DNA of 5,782 bases from an uncultured Pseudoclavibacter sp. (GTDB lineage Bacteria; Actinomycetota; Actinomycetes; Actinomycetales; Microbacteriaceae): assembly GCA_946221025.1 (NCBI GenBank), contig CAMIMS010000068.1, positions 1 to 5,782 of the forward strand, given 5' to 3'. A program made the translations under genes and the position numbers. The notes under the pieces are model-generated. The model had not been told where the DNA came from and did no database searches. It saw only the letters and a program-made list of their open reading frames with translations. Shown here in pieces: positions 4,671 through 5,782 of this stretch; position 1 is the first letter of the stretch, and every line of letters begins with the position of its first letter.

Positions 4671-4850
4671 CCGAGCATGAACGAGCCGGAATTGCCGGGC
4701 ACCTACTCATCTGCTTCGTCGACTGTGCCCCTCCTCACTTCACGACTGAATCGACGATTCAATCCATTTCGCGGCCATCTGAGCGAAGAAATCGTCACTT
4801 AGTATTCGCGCGGCGCACCGCCAATCCATCCCCCACTTCAAAGGATTCCC
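4671..4850 (+). promoter_or_regulatory. Upstream region of the CWB2 protein gene, with a 15-bp palindrome
   Basis: These 180 bases carry no convincing gene. They contain a perfect palindrome, TGAATCG-A-CGATTCA (4747-4761), a candidate -10 TAGTAT (4800-4805) with no good -35, and the ribosome-binding site AAAGGA (4840-4845) five bases before the ATG. The palindrome ends 38 bases before the -10, a suitable place for an activator or repressor site. A 41-codon frame from an ATG at 4678 to the TAG at 4800-4802 lacks a ribosome-binding site and was not called. Confidence 0.4.
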
Positions 4851-5782
4851 ATGCGTCTGCTCAAAATCCCCCTCATAGCCCTATCCGCACTGCTGATTTC
4901 CGCATCCCACCTCGCGTTCGCGCCGGTCGTTGAAACCGCCGAGGCAGCGACGACGTCGCGCATCGCCGGTAGCGACCGATACGCCACATCCGTGGCCGTT
5001 GCGAAACGCCTTCCCGAATACCCCCGAACGGTGTTTCTCGCATCGGGCACGAAATTCCCGGACGCGCTCGCGGCGGGCCCGGTCGCAGCGGCCGAACGCG
5101 CGGCGCTCCTGCTCACCCTTCCGAATACCCTTCCCGGGGTTGTACGAGACGAAATTCAGCGAATCAATCCCGAAGAAATCGTCATCGTTGGCAGCGATGC
5201 GTCGATCTCGACGCAAGTCGAAGATGAACTTCGCTCCATGAGCGACGCGACGCTCACGCGCATCGGTGGGTCGGATCGCGTCGAAACCTCGCTCCTGCTC
5301 GCGGACCGACTGACGCAATCGGGCCCGATTGGATCGGTTTGGGTCGTCGCGGGAGGGAACTACCCGGATGCGCTGGCCGCCTCGTCGATCGCGGGACGCG
5401 AACGTGGTGCGGTCATTCTCGATGTGCACGCCACAGGCGAAGCGGGAACGGTCGAGTGGATCAAGCGAGTGCAGCATGTCTATCGGAACACGCCGGTCGT
5501 GATTGCCGGTGGCGAGCCGTCGATCAGTGCGTACGACGAACTGCGAATTCGCATCTCCGGCCCGTCATCGGTCACGCGCGTCGCCGGAACCGACCGCTAC
5601 CAAACGGCGATCGCCCTGAACAATCGCTATCCCGCCGCGAATCCCGAGCGGCAGATGCTGTTGGCGACCGGGCAGAACTTCCCCGACGCACTGGCGGCTT
5701 CGGTGCTTGCCGCGAGCCGCCAAACGCCGCTCTACCTCGCGCCGACCGGTTGCAACACGGGCATCGCCGCACAGCTGCGGGC
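4851..5782 (+). CDS. Secreted cell-wall-binding repeat 2 (CWB2) protein, 3' end outside window
   Basis: The reading frame is open from the ATG to the window end (310 full codons, no stop). Residues 1 to about 33 are a Sec-type signal peptide: basic MRLLK, a hydrophobic core LIALSALLISA and an Ala-rich end with likely cleavage near AEAA at 30-33. The rest is made of CWB2 (PF04122-type) repeats, each opening with G-S/T-D-R and carrying YPDALAA or FPDALAA about 30 residues on. Repeat 1 starts at RIAGSDRYATS (37-47), with FPDALAA at 69-75; repeat 2 at RIGGSDRVETS (137-147), with YPDALAA at 171-177; repeat 3 at RVAGTDRYQTA (243-253), with FPDALAA at 277-283, cut by the edge. By family, three such repeats anchor a protein non-covalently to the cell wall. 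Any enzymatic or adhesive domain would lie beyond the window, so the function is open. AAAGGA five bases before the ATG supports the start. Confidence 0.92.
   Translation, partial: MRLLKIPLIALSALLISASHLAFAPVVETAEAATTSRIAGSDRYATSVAVAKRLPEYPRTVFLASGTKFPDALAAGPVAAAERAALLLTLPNTLPGVVRDEIQRINPEEIVIVGSDASISTQVEDELRSMSDATLTRIGGSDRVETSLLLADRLTQSGPIGSVWVVAGGNYPDALAASSIAGRERGAVILDVHATGEAGTVEWIKRVQHVYRNTPVVIAGGEPSISAYDELRIRISGPSSVTRVAGTDRYQTAIALNNRYPAANPERQMLLATGQNFPDALAASVLAASRQTPLYLAPTGCNTGIAAQLR

Noticed and set aside
4678..4802. Short frame of 41 codons between tRNA-His and the CWB2 gene
   Set aside because: No ribosome-binding site, no recognisable sequence, and it spans the palindrome and the candidate promoter.
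4881..5477. Minus-strand open frame (198 codons) opposite the CWB2 gene
   Set aside because: It is Arg-rich with no motif. The plus strand carries a signal peptide and repeated CWB2 motifs.
4851..5782. CWB2 repeats as a nucleotide direct-repeat array
   Set aside because: The three units are related at protein level (GSDR-like and PDALAA motifs) but differ widely in DNA sequence, so this is an old domain repeat, not a DNA repeat array.

Overview
This 5.8 kb window looks like chromosomal DNA of a moderately high-GC actinobacterium, most likely in or near the Microbacteriaceae. The signs are G/C-ending codons, an SSB ending in DLEPPF, an ArfA-like membrane-anchored OmpA protein in a Gram-positive setting, oligoribonuclease next to tRNA-His, two tRNAs without an encoded CCA, and a secreted CWB2-repeat protein. 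The taxon is inferred from gene content, not from a search.

Layout. Positions 1-139 hold no gene I can support. Three minus-strand genes then read leftward: msrA (1660-2196, methionine sulfoxide reductase), ssb (989-1507, single-stranded DNA-binding protein) and a BON/OmpA-type membrane protein (140-883). The gaps of 152 and 105 nt suggest separate promoters rather than a tight operon. Divergent from msrA is a small plus-strand gene of unknown function (2261-2617). Its stop codon overlaps that of nadE (2614-3438, minus, NAD+ synthetase). A tRNA-Arg(UCU) gene (3440-3512, minus) ends one base before the nadE start codon. Divergent from the tRNA, across a 203-nt gap, is orn (3716-4429, plus). 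It is followed by tRNA-His(GUG) (4546-4619) with a strong hairpin terminator, a 180-nt regulatory gap, and the 5' part of a gene for a secreted protein with CWB2 cell-wall-binding repeats (from 4851, cut by the window end).

Function. Most genes are housekeeping: NAD+ synthesis, degradation of short RNAs, protein repair, ssDNA protection and tRNA supply. The two ends carry envelope genes. The genes do not form one pathway. I see no phage, transposon, CRISPR, toxin-antitoxin or defence module, and no convincing new system. The points most worth a second look are the tRNA-Arg/nadE junction (tRNA 3' processing could create a near-leaderless nadE mRNA), -10-like elements 6-7 nt before the ATGs of msrA and orn, a perfect 15-bp palindrome upstream of the CWB2 gene, and an OmpA-like domain lacking the usual peptidoglycan-binding aspartate.
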